Assembly: GCF_005937885.2 (NCBI RefSeq) | Contig: NZ_CP042176.1 | Location: forward strand, 6,195,501-6,259,500 | Source: Bradyrhizobium sp. KBS0727 | Lineage (GTDB): Bacteria; Pseudomonadota; Alphaproteobacteria; Rhizobiales; Xanthobacteraceae | DNA: 64,000 nucleotides | Direction of reading: 5' to 3' | Part shown: in pieces, positions 63,744 through 64,000 of the stretch | Numbering within the stretch: position 1 is the first letter of the stretch | How the letters are laid out: every line of letters starts with the position of its first letter | Made by a program: the position numbers and the translations under genes | Notes under the pieces: generated by a model | What the model saw: the letters and a program-made list of their open reading frames with translations, nothing else | Databases searched by the model: none | Told to the model about the DNA's origin: nothing

Positions 63744-64000
63744 AGTCTGATCGGTTCTGATGGGATCAGAACCGGGCTCTAGCCTTTTTTTGACGCGTTT
63801 TCTACCGCAGATAAGTCTACGCAATCTGCGTAAACTTGATTGCTATGTGAACCGGTATCCACTTCACTCGAAAACGCTCTGGCAGTGGGTGACTTTGTCA
63901 TCCCGCTTCCGGACGCGCTGATATTACACAGGGCCCGCTCTCCGCATGACTGACATGCGGCTCGGGCGGTTGCTGCGAGGCGCCGATGGGGATCATAGTG
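63744..64000. other. Non-coding end of window with dispersed repeats
   Basis: TTCTGATGGGATCAGAACCG (63757) is a short hairpin, and TCTACGCAATCTGCGTAAAC..CGGTATCCACTTC resembles a repeat frequent in related genomes, from memory. CGGTATCCACTT also occurs at 30833. No gene is seen. Confidence 0.5.

Overview
The window reads as chromosomal DNA of a Bradyrhizobium-like alphaproteobacterium (Nitrobacteraceae, Hyphomicrobiales). The basis is high GC, a giant 180-kDa-class NAD-glutamate dehydrogenase, an rluA-rpoH neighbourhood, an alphaproteobacterial-type RpoD with a long acidic/Pro-Ala insert, an RGG-rich DnaG, carA and carB separated by other genes, and a palindromic GTCATGGCCGGG / CCCGGCCATGAC repeat family scattered between genes. 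No species is assigned from sequence alone.

Layout. 1-3.4 kb: two tandem DUF1254 proteins (one running off the left edge), divergent from a LysR gene that carries an in-frame TGA, then a decayed recombinase tail. 3.7-8.5 kb: NAD-glutamate dehydrogenase. 8.6-18.4 kb: a variable segment between gdh and a tRNA-Glu gene. It holds a duplicated phage-like module (one copy internally deleted, the other cut short), a PhaC-like hydrolase, a polysaccharide deacetylase, and a four-gene carboxylate/CoA cassette (CoA-transferase, enoyl-CoA hydratase, LysR, Bug-type binding protein). Both control regions of that cassette carry the same 19-bp palindrome. A 39-bp piece of the gdh 3' end is repeated 1.6 kb downstream of gdh.

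18.4-33.1 kb is mostly core: tRNA-Glu, RluA-type pseudouridine synthase, RpoH, amidase, diguanylate cyclase, a 22-residue Lys/Ala peptide, LysE exporter, receiver protein, SDR, lytic transglycosylase, RpoD and DnaG. 33.3-47.7 kb is accessory: a BrnT/BrnA toxin-antitoxin pair, a short chlorite dismutase with both key heme-pocket residues, a transglutaminase pair facing an N-formylglutamate amidohydrolase-like gene, two separate ArsR/AHSA1 clusters (the second with three AHSA1 paralogues), and a cytochrome P460 gene divergent from an LVIVD-repeat protein operon.

47.7-64 kb: acyl-CoA synthetase, YqeY-like protein, hydrolase, carA, thioesterase, cupin, methyltransferase, a tRNA-Cys-like gene with a shortened anticodon loop, carB, greA, a run of three DoxX genes plus one DoxX fragment, an Lrp-type regulator with a nearby GCGCAAT palindrome, thioredoxin reductase and a LysR regulator.

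The most promising candidates for something undescribed are the palindrome-linked carboxylate/CoA cassette (13.6-18.1 kb), the aberrant tRNA-Cys-like gene (54.26 kb), the 22-aa Lys/Ala peptide (23.7 kb) and the leaderless ArsR/AHSA1 triplet operon (45.9-47.7 kb).
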